64,000 nucleotides of DNA. It comes from Dacryopinax spathularia. Lineage: Eukaryota > Basidiomycota > Dacrymycetes > Dacrymycetales > Dacrymycetaceae. The notes beneath the pieces are model-generated. The model did not search any database and was not told where the DNA came from. It saw only the letters and a program-made list of their open reading frames with translations. Made by a program: the position numbers and the translations under genes. Positions 45,114 through 55,552 of the stretch are shown one piece after another. Within the stretch, counting starts at the first letter, position 1. Each line of letters starts with the position of its first letter. Where the stretch lies: NCBI GenBank assembly GCA_037974965.1, contig JBBPFI010000006.1, positions 1,860,001 through 1,924,000 on the forward strand. Reading direction: 5' to 3'.

Positions 45114-46718
45114 TCAAATATCACACCAGCGGTCCAAAAGGTGAACATAATTACCTCGATTATCTGCTCGTAAACCCCTGTTTACGAGGTTGCCGAACAA
45201 GCTCTCATTCGCCGGCGGTGGTTTCGACCGCCGAAGCTCGCCATAAATAACTGGGATGGGCGAGGGAAGTCCCCCACCTCCCATTGACATGGCGCCACGA
45301 AAGAAGCATGCCGCCCAGCACGCCCACTGGCTGGCCAGCTCACGTGTGACGCCTTCCTTTGGCCCGAAACCTTGGCGAGCCAGGCGCGAAGGAAGCACTG
45401 GCGCGTCTCCCCTTTCTTGGTCGCGGTCCCTGTCTTTGAAATGAGCGGCAAGGGCTGATCTGAAAGCAGCCGGGAGCCACACCCGCATGTTCATCTCGAG
45501 CAGCCGCTTGGTCTCTCGAAGCTCTTGCATGGCGTGCGAGACCCTGCGTTAGTTGTTTCCATCCGGACTGCACAATGACGGTATTCCATTAGCAGAGGCG
45601 GTGCCGGTCTACACATATCAAGCTACGGAATCAGCAGCATCTACGACGCGGCCAAAGTGCACAGCCGGGTCCTCCGTTAGCGCGGTGTCCAACCGTCTAC
45701 GCAGCTGCACTGCTTTGTCGTGTTTCTCGCGCTGCCCTTCCTTGAGGATGCGTCGGGCTGCGTCCATTATGACGCCAAATGGCACAGTCTTCCCCGTCTC
45801 TTTATCGGTGACTGTGTACCGGGACGTGTCGAAGGTCGGCACCCGATCGACGGGCTCCCCCGGGGTGTTTCCACTGATCTCCGTTGTCCTGCTGTCCAAT
45901 GCGGGAAGACGACGAGGGCGTTTTGAGGCAGCGCGCTCGTGCTCATCGTGGCCAGTGCTTTGTGCCCGCTTGGTTGGGACCAGCGCGGGGCGCTCAAACA
46001 GTAGGCTGGCGCCCTCCATCAGAGATGACCGCAGCACCGTTTGAGCACCGTGCACATCGGAATCGCTTCGGGCGGGCGCGAGCGGGTCGACGAGGCCGGC
46101 CGCGCTGTCCCCAATCGGTTGAGCATCCGGGACGTTTTTTCGGGGGACCGTGACGTGCGCCGCCGCGAGATCGGCGGATGTAGGCGCGCTTACGGTCGTG
46201 TTGTCCGGGACACGGGCGCTGTGTGTGAGAAGCGATGGTGGGCCTAGGCGTTGCGGTATGTCGTCGTCTGCGGCCGGAGACCTCTCCGGCCCTTTTGCGT
46301 CCCGGTCGGCGACGGCGGCGCGTGGAGAAGGGGCAAGGACTGTAAGAGCCCCCGGCGACGGCTCAGCGGGCAGCGGGCCGGGCTTATCCAGGGCCGACGG
46401 CGGAACAGCCTGGGATGATGGGGTCACATCCAGTTCCGGTACGACAAGCGCGCTCGGAGGATGGGCCGAAGGCCCTGCGGCTTGAAGGCGTAAGTCGATG
46501 GCCCGCTGTGCGGCCTTCCATCCCGGTATAACTGGGGCGAGGCCCTTGCTGACCCGAGCGCTGTCCTCGGCGCGCATGGCATCCTGGGCAAAAGTCGCTC
46601 TCAGCAGGGGGGCCCATGATGAGGGCGCGGTGTGAGGCTTACCACACGGGCAATCAGGTCGGGTGGCCATTGCGAGGGCAGGACGGCCAGACAGGCATCC
46701 ATTACCGTCGACTGCCAT
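45114..46718 (-). CDS. hypothetical Ser/Pro/Ala-rich protein with helical C-terminus
   Basis: The main exon, 46718-45645, encodes about 358 residues from ATG 46718: a long Ala/Pro/Ser-rich, probably disordered region, a basic motif (ERAASKRPRRLPA), then a folded-looking stretch (DTSRYTVTDKETGKTVPF). A GTAGAT donor and an AACTAAC branch suggest splicing to a final exon ending at 45114, whose best frame begins LRETKRLLEMNMRVWLPAAF, a helix; the exact acceptor is unclear. The partial gene at 63528-64000 shares the 'F.V...SGKSVP' segment and the basic motif, so the two are paralogues. It is divergent from copy C, with 261 bp between start codons. The family is unknown; the basic motif suggests the nucleus. 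Confidence 0.5.
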
Positions 46719-46979
46719 CTGCGCTGGAACGCTTCGTCGGTGTCCGCATCGTTCGGCGACGCGCGGACGTTCATGTCGTTTCGGGGGAGAGCTGTCGATC
46801 GAGCTTGCCGCTGTGAGTCGTCTCTCCTTAGCCGTCCCGCGCTCCGTTCAGGGTCCTGCGAGCCAGTCACGGTGCACGGGGCGAGGCCAGGTCTGGAAAC
46901 ACGTGCGAGTGCATCGCCACCCGAACGCTGTGCACAGGGACGGTCCCCCCTGCGGGCTCCTTCTCCCCTTGACCATAAC

Positions 46980-49191
46980 ATGGCTGTCAGGAAGGTGTGT
47001 GAGTTCGAGTACGATGCGTCAACATGGGCGGACACTCGCATGAAGGTACTGACTTCCTTGCGCTCTGACCTCGCCCCGGTGATTGTTCGCGGGTTGGCGC
47101 GGGCAAGTTGGTGGCCGGGAACTCCGTCCATCTTCCAGCCTGACCCGGGCTCCGTGGCAGCGCAGCACGTCTTCGGGGTCAGCACGATGTCAGGGACGGG
47201 GTGCCTCCGTCCATGGGTGGAGAAGACGTGGGAGGCTTTTTACCGGGAAGATGTGTTCGGAGCCGATGACGGTACGTCCTGCGCGGCTCGGTTAGCTGGA
47301 GTGGGCCCACCTACAGGGTTTGCGCAGCAGGGGAACATAAGTGTGTCGCCGACGGCCGGGTGCCGGAGCCATGGCGGCGCTGGGTGGTGGACACACTCGG
47401 CGCGGCCGTTCCCGAGCTTGCACCTGAGGGAGCGGGTGATTTGAGCGTTGGGCTGTCGGTGGGTTGACTTTGTGGTTGGCATGCCCCGTTCTCGGTCGCT
47501 GACCTCACCCAGGCGAAGACGGAGATGAAGGTCTATATTGGACAGAAGGGGGCAACAGGGCCGTGGTGAGGGTTGTTTCCTCCCAGTGCCACCGGACATG
47601 CACTGACGTATACTCGAGGCGGCTGGCCTCTGTCGGCGGCGAGACACAAGTGAGCACGCTCCTCGGTGGGTCGATGTCGACGGTCTGAAGATGTCGATAG
47701 TGCCTTGTGGTTTGGGGCGAGACGGCCGAAGGCGGTTCCGTTCATTGGCAGATCGTCGCGACCGCGGACTCCTTCCGCTTCCTCAAACACAGACAAGCTG
47801 CGTCGGAAGCGCCGGCGGTCGGCGGCTTCGGCGAAGGCCTGCTCGATTTGGGAAAAGTAGGGGTGCCTGTGTACACATGCGAACAGGGCATCGGCGACAT
47901 GCTCATCGTCCCGCCGCTGTCCTGGGTGAAGGTGCGCTGTCATGGCCCGTTCGGGAGCGGCTCTTTCTCTGGCGTTGGTGTGTGGCTGATCTGGTCTTGG
48001 CAGGATGTCCCTCATGGAATGGTGACTGTTCGTGTCGGCTGGGGACGGTACTCGCTGGGGGGCCTTGGGCTAGCAACGGCCACCGGTGACGTGGCTCAAA
48101 GCAGGCAAGCGGTTTGCATTCAGCGGAGACACCGTGGCACGGTCTGACGGCGTCACACCCGCAGGGCCACCTCGGGCACATTTTGCGCGAACCAGGTAGA
48201 GGCCGTGGTTCGGGAAGTCCTGTCTCCTATGACCGCGGCCGTCCGCGCCGCATGGAGCTCTGGGGTGTGGGGGGGCAATGGTCCAGACGGCCGTCGGGTC
48301 CTCTGCGAAGGACTCCGTAGTCTGCTCCTGCTATACCGAAGTTATCTCGTGGAGGATTGGCTCCATAAGGAAGAGGGCCCAGCCACGGTGATTGGCGGAA
48401 CCACTGGGGATTGGAATCCGTGCACTGGCTGCGAGCGGGATGCATTCAACACCGTGTTCCAGTGCAGTCGGTGCCCGGCCGTCCGTCTGTGCGGCGCATG
48501 TTTGTTGCGGGGACGGCGGTGTGCCTGCGCGCAGAAGCCGATTGTACGGCGGAGGCGGCCTTGGAGAGAGCTGGTCCTTGCGTATGACGAAGGCGTGCGA
48601 CTGCTTAAGGCCGTCGGAGGCGGGCTCGATCTGGAGAAGGGGTGCGATCTGTCAGAGATCGACGAAAGGTACGCTGGTCTATCACCCGCAGAGTGCTGTG
48701 AGGACCTCATTGCCCTGGTGCCAAGCCAACTCCCACGGCAGCGTGCTGTTCCGCTGACCGTCTGGGCCGCCGTTCACGCTGTCGAGTGTGGTGGACATTG
48801 CGATATCGTGGCGTGTTCATCTACGGCGCGCCCGGGTTGGTTCGAAGATGAGGCGTTCGTTTGTGTCGGCTGCGGTGACCGGGGTTCCCTGGACCAGCTG
48901 CTGAACGAACATGGCTGTCACCCGGCGCATGCTATTCTCGCCCGTGCCCACCCAGGCAACCGCATGTCCTTGGACCCCTCGAGATGTGAGGCCTGGCGTG
49001 CGTGGAAAGCGAATAAAGAGGGCCCGCTGCTGTCTACCTTGATCGGGAAGCGGCTTGAGTGGGCTCGCAGCTGTATGCTTGTTCTGGCCGGTAACGACCC
49101 TAGCAACCTCCCTAAAGAGGTGAAGAGCGGCTGGTATGACGGCACGGCTGCAGTAGTGAGACGCGCGGAAACGCCGGGGGACATCGCTTGA
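46980..49191 (+). CDS. JmjC-like / cysteine-rich family protein, copy C
   Basis: Seven exons: 46980-47271, 47328-47458, 47513-47562 (50 nt), 47619-47649 (31 nt), 47701-47931 (231 nt), 48004-48104 and 48165-49191; total 1863 nt, 620 residues. The sixth intron appears to use a GC donor (AG/GCAAGC), predicted because it gives the 101-nt exon seen in copy B. The N-terminus (APVIVRGLARASWWP, then VFGVSTM...PWVEKTW) resembles KDM2-type JmjC proteins. The cupin half has VHWQIV...YTCEQGIGDMLIVPPLSW without an HxD motif. The cysteine module is at about 364-406 (CTGC...FQCSRC...LCGACL...CAC), with a second one at about 509-530 (CVGC...H..HP). The two C-terminal introns of copy E are absent here. Confidence 0.75.
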
Positions 49192-50926
49192 GTACATGGT
49201 AATTGGAACGGGATGTATAGAACCGCTAGCTTGTATTCCACCGGACCTGCCCCGTTATCCCTTTCGCCAGGTGCGATGTTTTGGCTTATTCTGCGATTGA
49301 CGTGCAGTTGCCCTTGAACGTGCCGGCGATACAGGATGGGTTTACTCAACGAGGCTCCATTGGGATGCCCAGAGACTGCCTGAATATGATCACATCATTC
49401 CTGGGTTCCTATGGAGCGTTGGGGAACCGGCTCGCTTTGCCCGGCCTGCCTCATCCCACCGCGTGGTCGTGGCCGCTGGCGCCAATTGCTCGGCCGGCGG
49501 GACACTCAACATGTCCTTGCGCGGCTTACCTAATCGGGATGGAACATTCCGTCAGCCGAATGTGAGGGAGGTGAATTTAGTGGGCACCGGAAGAAAACGT
49601 CGTCCTCTCCTTGTCGCCACTGAAGGGTGATCGGAAGCCACCGGTCCGGGTTTTCTGACACAGATGAGCTGAGGGATGGGTTCGGCTAAAACAGGTCTGC
49701 CGCATCCGCTTGTTCGCTTGCGGCGGCGACGAGCAGGGCAGGAAGCGAAGTGTGAAGGGGACCGGCGTAGCCCGGTCCCTGGAAGTCCTCTTCTGGTCCG
49801 GCGACGAGGGCCGACATTGTCATTTTGTGTAAGTCTTCTCCGCTCCTCTAGGAGCTCAGGGCAATGTGCCTCGTTGAGTACCGGAGGCCGCGGGCACCAC
49901 TCAGCCTGGGTCATTGGAGGCAGGCGGTGGGGTTCATTCCCCCTTTTCCCCGGAAGGAGAACATGCCCATGTCATTGGTCCTGCCTCGTCTTCAGGAGCA
50001 GCTGTAGAAGGTTACCATGTTGCGGGCGCACACCGGCTTCCACCGTGACTAACGCCCCGTCTCGCTATCGTGGCGGCAAAAGGACGTGATGGGATGGCCT
50101 GGCTGAATTGGTGGACGGCGTCTTTAAAACCACCGGTCCCCCTCCACGGCAACGCTCGGCCGCCTAGGGCTTACCGCCCTGGTATACACGGTCAAGAGGA
50201 CTTCAAAGGGACGGTACGAAGCGTACAATCACAAAACCTCAAAAACGTGGTGTCTGCTTGTGAGGGCGAGCGTGCTGTGGGTGTTCTCATAGGGGGCGGA
50301 TCGGGCGGCGACTGAACCGGAAAGCGGCGGTCATTCCCCTTCTGTCCTTCTTGAGGTCACTCTTCCTACTGGGAGCCGTCTCTGGCCCTTCTGGTGCGAA
50401 CGCTCCATCGGGCCAGGTATCTGCTTATCGCCGCGCCTCGGAGGGGTGTGACGCCGGCGGTTGGAAGGGCAGGGGCGGTAGGGCGGCGGAAGGGATGTTG
50501 TTTCCCCGCCGGGTCCCGGAGCATGAGCGGGTAAGTCAGCAAGGGAGAGTACGGTTGTGACGGACAGGCAAAGCTACCGTCTCACTCCCTTGGGAGGAAC
50601 GCAATTGGGGGAGCGGCTGACGGATGCAATTCCGGCCGTGTCAGCGGGAGGGTGCGAGGGAAGGGCGCGCTCTTTCCCGGAGAACGACCATGACGCCCAC
50701 CATCCTAAACCGAGAAGGGCTCGATGCAGCCCTTCTGTTTCTCTCCTCCTTCCCGCTTATCGTGTCGTCGCCGGCAGTAGAGCAGGACCACCGTGGAAAG
50801 GATGGCGAGAGGAGCAATGACTCGACGGCGCACTTCGACGGTGGGTCGCCTATTGCCCGAGAAACGCCTGGAAGGCGGCCAGAGCAACGGAACTGAATGA
50901 TGCTAACATAATGTGGGCGCTTAGGG
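49192..50926. other. intergenic stretch, nothing recognised
   Basis: About 1.7 kb between copy C and the F-box-like gene. Only short frames without motifs; no repeat or RNA gene recognised. Confidence 0.5.
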
Positions 50927-52321
50927 ATGACCGAACAGCCTCACGAGTGTCGCAAGGAGGGTGGACCCCCTGGTTTGGTGCTGAGTGGGAAGGGCAAGGG
51001 GGCAGGACGTGGAGGGACGGACGTGGCTGGGGAGTGGATGAAGGCGTGGTCACATCGACTGCCCTTTGAGGTGTGGGCTCAGGTTCTGAAACACTGTCGT
51101 GCGGCTCAAGAAGAAGATCTGCGCACGAACCCCGTCGGAACCCGGCATCTCTGGCTCGCCCCGTTGCTGTTCTCCTGGATTGGTCCTCTGCAACGCGCGG
51201 TCGCGCACGCGACGCCCGAAGCGTGGACGTTGATACCTCTCGACTGGATCTACAGCACTCCTCGCTCGGTCGGTGGGACAACTTCACCTTTACTGACTCT
51301 GTATCTGCGACATGCCAGGGGCGTCGCCCTGGATATCCGAGCGAGGTACCCAGTCACCGGTCGGCTTCCGAAGGACGGCGCTGTTGACGCGCTCGTGAGG
51401 GCGCGTGCCGTTGACCTGTATTTGGTGGATAATATCTGCACCGGCGAAGACTTTGTCGTCACGATGGGAGCTACCCTGGCGGCGTCGACCACCCTGAAGG
51501 AGCTGCGGCTCAGCCGTGTCACCATCTCGGCCCATGTTGGGCTTACCTTCACCTCCAACCTCCGACATCTCGTCCTCGGTTGCGTACGCATGAGGACAGT
51601 GGAAGGCCTCAGTCACCTCTTGGGTGCGATATCCATGCTGCCGAGGCTAGAGGCGTTGACCATGGAGGACGCGGCCGTGCAAGGCGGTAAAGTACTGGGC
51701 ATGACACTGTCTCAGTGGAGCGCGGCAGGCATACGGCCCTGCCGCATCGGGCGCTTGCGCCTTGTTGGTCTCTCGGCAGACTACCTTGGAGAATCTGTGC
51801 TGCATGCGGCACGGCCTACGACGTTGCACATCTGTTTGCCGGAGCTTGGTTCCGAAGTTATGCCTGTGCTGGGCTTCTCGCAGATGCCTCTTCAAAGGGC
51901 CAGGAAGGCCCCGATCTGTCGCCTGGTACTTGAAGGCTCTCCGTTTCATCTGGGTCTTGTCATTCAGTTGCTCATCCTTTGTCCCTCTGTGGGCACCCTT
52001 GAGCTGCGACGGACAGCGATGGTACTGTGGAATCGGGACCAATTAAGCCGGCCGGAGGCCGGCAAGGTAACTGTGCCCTGCCGGGACCTGACCATCGTGC
52101 TCATCGACCCGGCGACTCGTTCGTCACACGTTCTGAACTGGACGGAGGAGGAGCGAGAAAGCTTGTTGTGTTTTTTGACCTTCTTGCGCCGATCGAGAGG
52201 GAGCGGGAGCCGGGAAATTCGGCTGAGCGTAGCGCCCGGGGTGGGCATCGCCGCCTGGTTGGAAAAAAGGTTGGGAAACACTCACGGCCTACGAGTTGCC
52301 GATCACCAGGTGGGAGAGTGA
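50927..52321 (+). CDS. F-box-like / leucine-rich protein (paralogue of 2.2 kb gene)
   Basis: An uninterrupted frame of 464 residues from ATG 50927. After a short Gly/Lys-rich start, HRLPFEVWAQVLKHC (about residues 43-57) and FSWIGPLQRAVAHATPEAW match the F-box-like core of the gene at 2185-3822; the following segment (LYLRHARGVALDIRARYPV) also aligns. The rest is leucine-rich (LKELRLSRVTI, LRHLVLGCVRM, VGTLELRRTAM). It is about 80 residues shorter than its paralogue, mainly at the N-terminus. It is probably an SCF adaptor by analogy. Both paralogues are intronless, unlike the F-box genes at 9.0 and 26.2 kb. Confidence 0.8.
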   Translation: MTEQPHECRKEGGPPGLVLSGKGKGAGRGGTDVAGEWMKAWSHRLPFEVWAQVLKHCRAAQEEDLRTNPVGTRHLWLAPLLFSWIGPLQRAVAHATPEAWTLIPLDWIYSTPRSVGGTTSPLLTLYLRHARGVALDIRARYPVTGRLPKDGAVDALVRARAVDLYLVDNICTGEDFVVTMGATLAASTTLKELRLSRVTISAHVGLTFTSNLRHLVLGCVRMRTVEGLSHLLGAISMLPRLEALTMEDAAVQGGKVLGMTLSQWSAAGIRPCRIGRLRLVGLSADYLGESVLHAARPTTLHICLPELGSEVMPVLGFSQMPLQRARKAPICRLVLEGSPFHLGLVIQLLILCPSVGTLELRRTAMVLWNRDQLSRPEAGKVTVPCRDLTIVLIDPATRSSHVLNWTEEERESLLCFLTFLRRSRGSGSREIRLSVAPGVGIAAWLEKRLGNTHGLRVADHQVGE

Positions 52322-53669
52322 GGCCTGTCCTGGGTCCATTCACATGTCGAACGGAGGAACGGAGGGCGGTCGGGAGGAAGACCGAAAGTCGGAGAGGAAG
52401 GTCTGGTTTTGATGCATGAATTCTTTCAGGTTGAACGGGTGCTTCCGGAGATGACGGTGGGGGAGGGGTTCAGCATGCTTGCCACTTATTCCGTCTGGAA
52501 CGAATACTACAACCGCTCGGTGAGAGGATTATCAGGGAATTAATGGAATTAAGGGGTTGGATGCCGGCTCGCTCTGGTTCCACCGGAGAGACAGGCCGAC
52601 GTGGGCCTGCATCGATTGTGCCGCACCACGTAGCCTACTCACCGAGTCATCTTCTTGAACACGGCCGTTGCAGGCGCACCTGTTTACAATACGAGAAGGG
52701 AGCGAAAGAGGAAGAATGCGGTGGGTTACTGCCGGCAACTTAGGGGTGGAGTGAACATTGTTTCTTAGGATCGAGAGACGTTTATGAAGCCCTCGGCTCA
52801 TCTGCAGGGAAACGCTTTCCCCCCGCACCATTCATACATTTCATGTATCGGGAGCGCTAGGCCCGAAAAGGGGATGATACGAGTGCACCAAAGGGCTGGA
52901 GGGTTGCTGTAACCCGATTCGGTTCACACTTGTGCCTGAGCGGAACGTGCATTGTCGATCAGGCGTCGATTGAAGGGTGACCGGTTCGCAGACCACTTCC
53001 ATCCTGAAGCGACTGAGATTAGGCCCAAGGTAGGGTGGCTCGGAAGCTATATTGACGTCTTGTTGACACAACAGCCCGAAAACCGATCGTATGCGGGAAG
53101 ATAGCGACGGCAAGGGCCCGGGAGAACGGGTTTCGCAGGTCGCCGGGGTATCCGCCGGTTGGGAGGGAGGACGCCGATACGCCGGGGTGCGCGGACCAGA
53201 CCTTCGTTATGACAGGGACAACGGAAGCGAGGGGGACGCGAGCGAGGTTCTGCGGACTCGGAAGGGACAAGGGACGTCCTCATAAGGGATGAAACTCCTG
53301 GGTACCTCTTTTGTACGCGCCTCTGCACTCGCTCCTTCCCAGCCACGAAGCCCTCACACAGCCGCGACGGCTGCGACTATGGGAAAGCGGTCACGTACGA
53401 AGGCTACGAAGTCTCTTGGGGCTCACGGTAGGAACGTGCCATTATGCGGGAAACGTGCAGCTGATCGGAGGCCGTTCGAAGGCGGGCCGGAGGTGGCAGG
53501 CCCGGCCGTTGTCGTCCCTAGGCGACGGAGGTCAGAGCGCAGAGAAGGAGGCCTGGGAAGGCAGTATAGGCGTCAGGTATGCTGCTCGGTATTTGCGAGC
53601 ACCGTGCGCGGGCGGGAAGGCTGAAACGTTCGCACACAGGTTTGTGGGGTGACGCGGCATGAGGTTGCC
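52322..53669. other. intergenic stretch, nothing firmly recognised
   Basis: About 1.35 kb. A plus frame at 53311-53652 could be an upstream exon of the next gene, but no join was proved. Confidence 0.4.
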
Positions 53670-54137
53670 ATGGGCTTGATGAAAGCCATGGAAGGGTGCA
53701 TTGTCTGTCGTCTCACCGAGCAGGAGGAGGACGCCTGGGAGGTAGCGGAATGTGGTGGACCGGCTCTCTGTGAGGCGATCGACATGGTCGACGTTTGCCT
53801 GTGGCAGAGCCGACCGGTCTTGCCCATCGACGTCTGTCCTGCTTGTGGCTTGCCAAAAGAAGGAAGGATATTTCACCACGGCTTTCCGGACAGGGGACGG
53901 GTTGGATGTTGCTTCCCTCACATCGTTTTTCCCGTACTATGGCTCGTGGCGGAGAATAGTCAGCTGTGGAACGGGTTTGCCTCCCGCGCGGAAGGCGAAC
54001 TGCCAGAAGAAGTTGGCCGCGGGTCATTGGAGTTCTCCGACTGGTGTTGGAAAAAAGAGCGAAGCAGTGGGCTGTGCAATGGTGTCTTATTAGTCCTATG
54101 GGTGGTTCTGCACGGCCGTGTAGGGGGTGAGCCGTAG
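53670..54137 (+). CDS. free-standing TLH-type cysteine-domain protein
   Basis: A frame of 155 residues from ATG 53670. Near the start is MEGCIVC, then spaced Cys and Trp residues, VCPACGLP, and a final C near FPHIVFP. The order CxxC...C...W...CxxC.LP...C parallels the C-terminal tail of the TLH gene (CVLCWF...CCYKCCLP). It lacks any helicase sequence. The frame is open upstream of the ATG, so a first exon is possible. It may be a functional small protein or a remnant of a TLH copy. Confidence 0.5.
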   Translation: MGLMKAMEGCIVCRLTEQEEDAWEVAECGGPALCEAIDMVDVCLWQSRPVLPIDVCPACGLPKEGRIFHHGFPDRGRVGCCFPHIVFPVLWLVAENSQLWNGFASRAEGELPEEVGRGSLEFSDWCWKKERSSGLCNGVLLVLWVVLHGRVGGEP

Positions 54138-54372
54138 CGGTCTCTACGCATGTAGCATTGAGGAGTGGGAAGGTCTACTCTGAGGACGCTGCTATAATCC
54201 ATGTGGGGGTTTCCCGTGGTGGCCACAAGCACGGTAGGGTACGGCGTTCCCATGAGGGAGACGATAGATCTCGGCATATTACGCAAGCCGTTACCTCCCA
54301 ACCGATCCTTCCTGTTTTCCCCGCCAGACGGAAAGTCCCCACTCGAGGCTGTCCGGACTTGCTGCATTCGCG

Positions 54373-54396
54373 GGGGGGGGGGGGGGGGGGGGGGGA
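54373..54396. repeat. poly-G tract
   Basis: An uninterrupted run of about 24 G on the plus strand in non-coding sequence. The exact length is uncertain in any assembly. Confidence 0.9.
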
Positions 54397-54619
54397 GGTG
54401 TCAGCATGAGAGCACGTCATGATTCGTCGCCGCCCACAATGCACAACACGATAGGCGTCGAAACTCTCCAGTGCGTCTCCGCTTCACGTCCGTCCGCATT
54501 GGCATTGATGAGGCCGACACCGGCCGGATACGAGAAGAGGCGTTCGAGTCCTGCTGAGCGCCTCCCCGCGAGGGATTGACACCTTAGGCCTCGTTCAAAG
54601 GCGTGCTTAAGAATGCAGT

Positions 54620-55044
54620 GGTTCGGTCCTGGCGCGGTTCAGTGCCGAACCGTGAGGGGATGTTCGGGACCATCGGCTCTGGACCAACTCCGGTTCGGCT
54701 CGGTTCAGCTCCGGTTCAGAACCGGTCCACTAGCTTGCCCATCATGCTGGCGAAAAGGCATCGTCGCTTTGCTGAATACTGTTTGTAGACGCGCGGCCAC
54801 TATGCCACATTGTCGTCTTGAGAGGCCAATCCATTGAAAACAATTTCTGAGGGGGATTCAGCCAATGTCAGCATCTCTCTCTCCGGACCATGGCGAGCAC
54901 AAGGCTTCCGTCAGAAACAGGTCAACACATTTGGGTGGGACCGCTGGTCGGAACCCGTCCCAAACGGTTCTGCAAATGTCAAAGACGGCGGTTCCGGTTC
55001 AGTTCTAGAGCTGGACCAGGACCGGACCGGAACCGAGAACCGGT
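54620..55044. mobile_element. GGTTC-rich element with inverted ends
   Basis: The left part (54620-54740) is dense in GGTTC and begins GGTTCGGTCCTGG. The right part (54950-55044) is dense in the complementary sense and, read on the other strand, contains GGTTCCGGTCCGGTCCTGG. About 200 bases of ordinary sequence lie between. Length and layout match the element at 30733-31168, although the cores differ. It is probably a short non-autonomous DNA element; exact ends and target duplication are not clear. Confidence 0.4.
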
Positions 55045-55234
55045 GCTTCTCATGGTTGGGTTCGAACCATCTGCATTGCTCGGCGTGCTGCGGGAAGCTG
55101 CGGGGAGGCTGGGGACGGCAGTGGGGTGCTCTAGGAGAGTTCACCGTTACATGCGGACGACGTGCGGCCGACCTCGGCGGCGGACTGGCCGGCCTGGTTT
55201 CGCTGCAGCGCGCACCTCGGATCACTCGCCATGA

Positions 55235-55552
55235 GGTTTAGACCACATAGTCAGACGGGATACATTCGAGCGTTGGGTTACACGTTTAGGCCTCTCGAAA
55301 GAGCGCGGCATCGAGCTATGTGAGGGTACATACGGGCATGAGGGCGATGGGGGGCGCTTCGATGTGACCGGCCATGTATCCCTGCTTGTCCGAGAAGGGC
55401 AGGTGCTGCCGTCCATGGAAGACAAGCTTCCAGTATCGAGGATTGTGAACCGCATTGTCGAACTCAAGGACGCGCTTGTCGACGGTTCCGTCGCACGACG
55501 CTTTCGGAACACAGAGGGGTTAGAGGGGCAGGTTACTGAGCGAATGGTTTAG
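55235..55552 (+). CDS. possible internal or last exon, unknown gene
   Basis: An open frame of about 105 codons with protein-like composition (TFERWVTRLGLSKERGIEL, DKLPVSRIVNRIVELKDAL) and a TAG stop at its end, but no suitable ATG near its start. An acceptor-like TTTAG lies at its left edge. No neighbouring exon was found, so it may be a remnant. Confidence 0.3.
   Translation, partial: GLDHIVRRDTFERWVTRLGLSKERGIELCEGTYGHEGDGGRFDVTGHVSLLVREGQVLPSMEDKLPVSRIVNRIVELKDALVDGSVARRFRNTEGLEGQVTERMV

Noticed and set aside
55058-55075. GGTTCGAACC, similar to a tRNA T-arm
   Set aside because: It is part of a simple hairpin in GGTTC-rich sequence; no matching acceptor, D or anticodon stems upstream.
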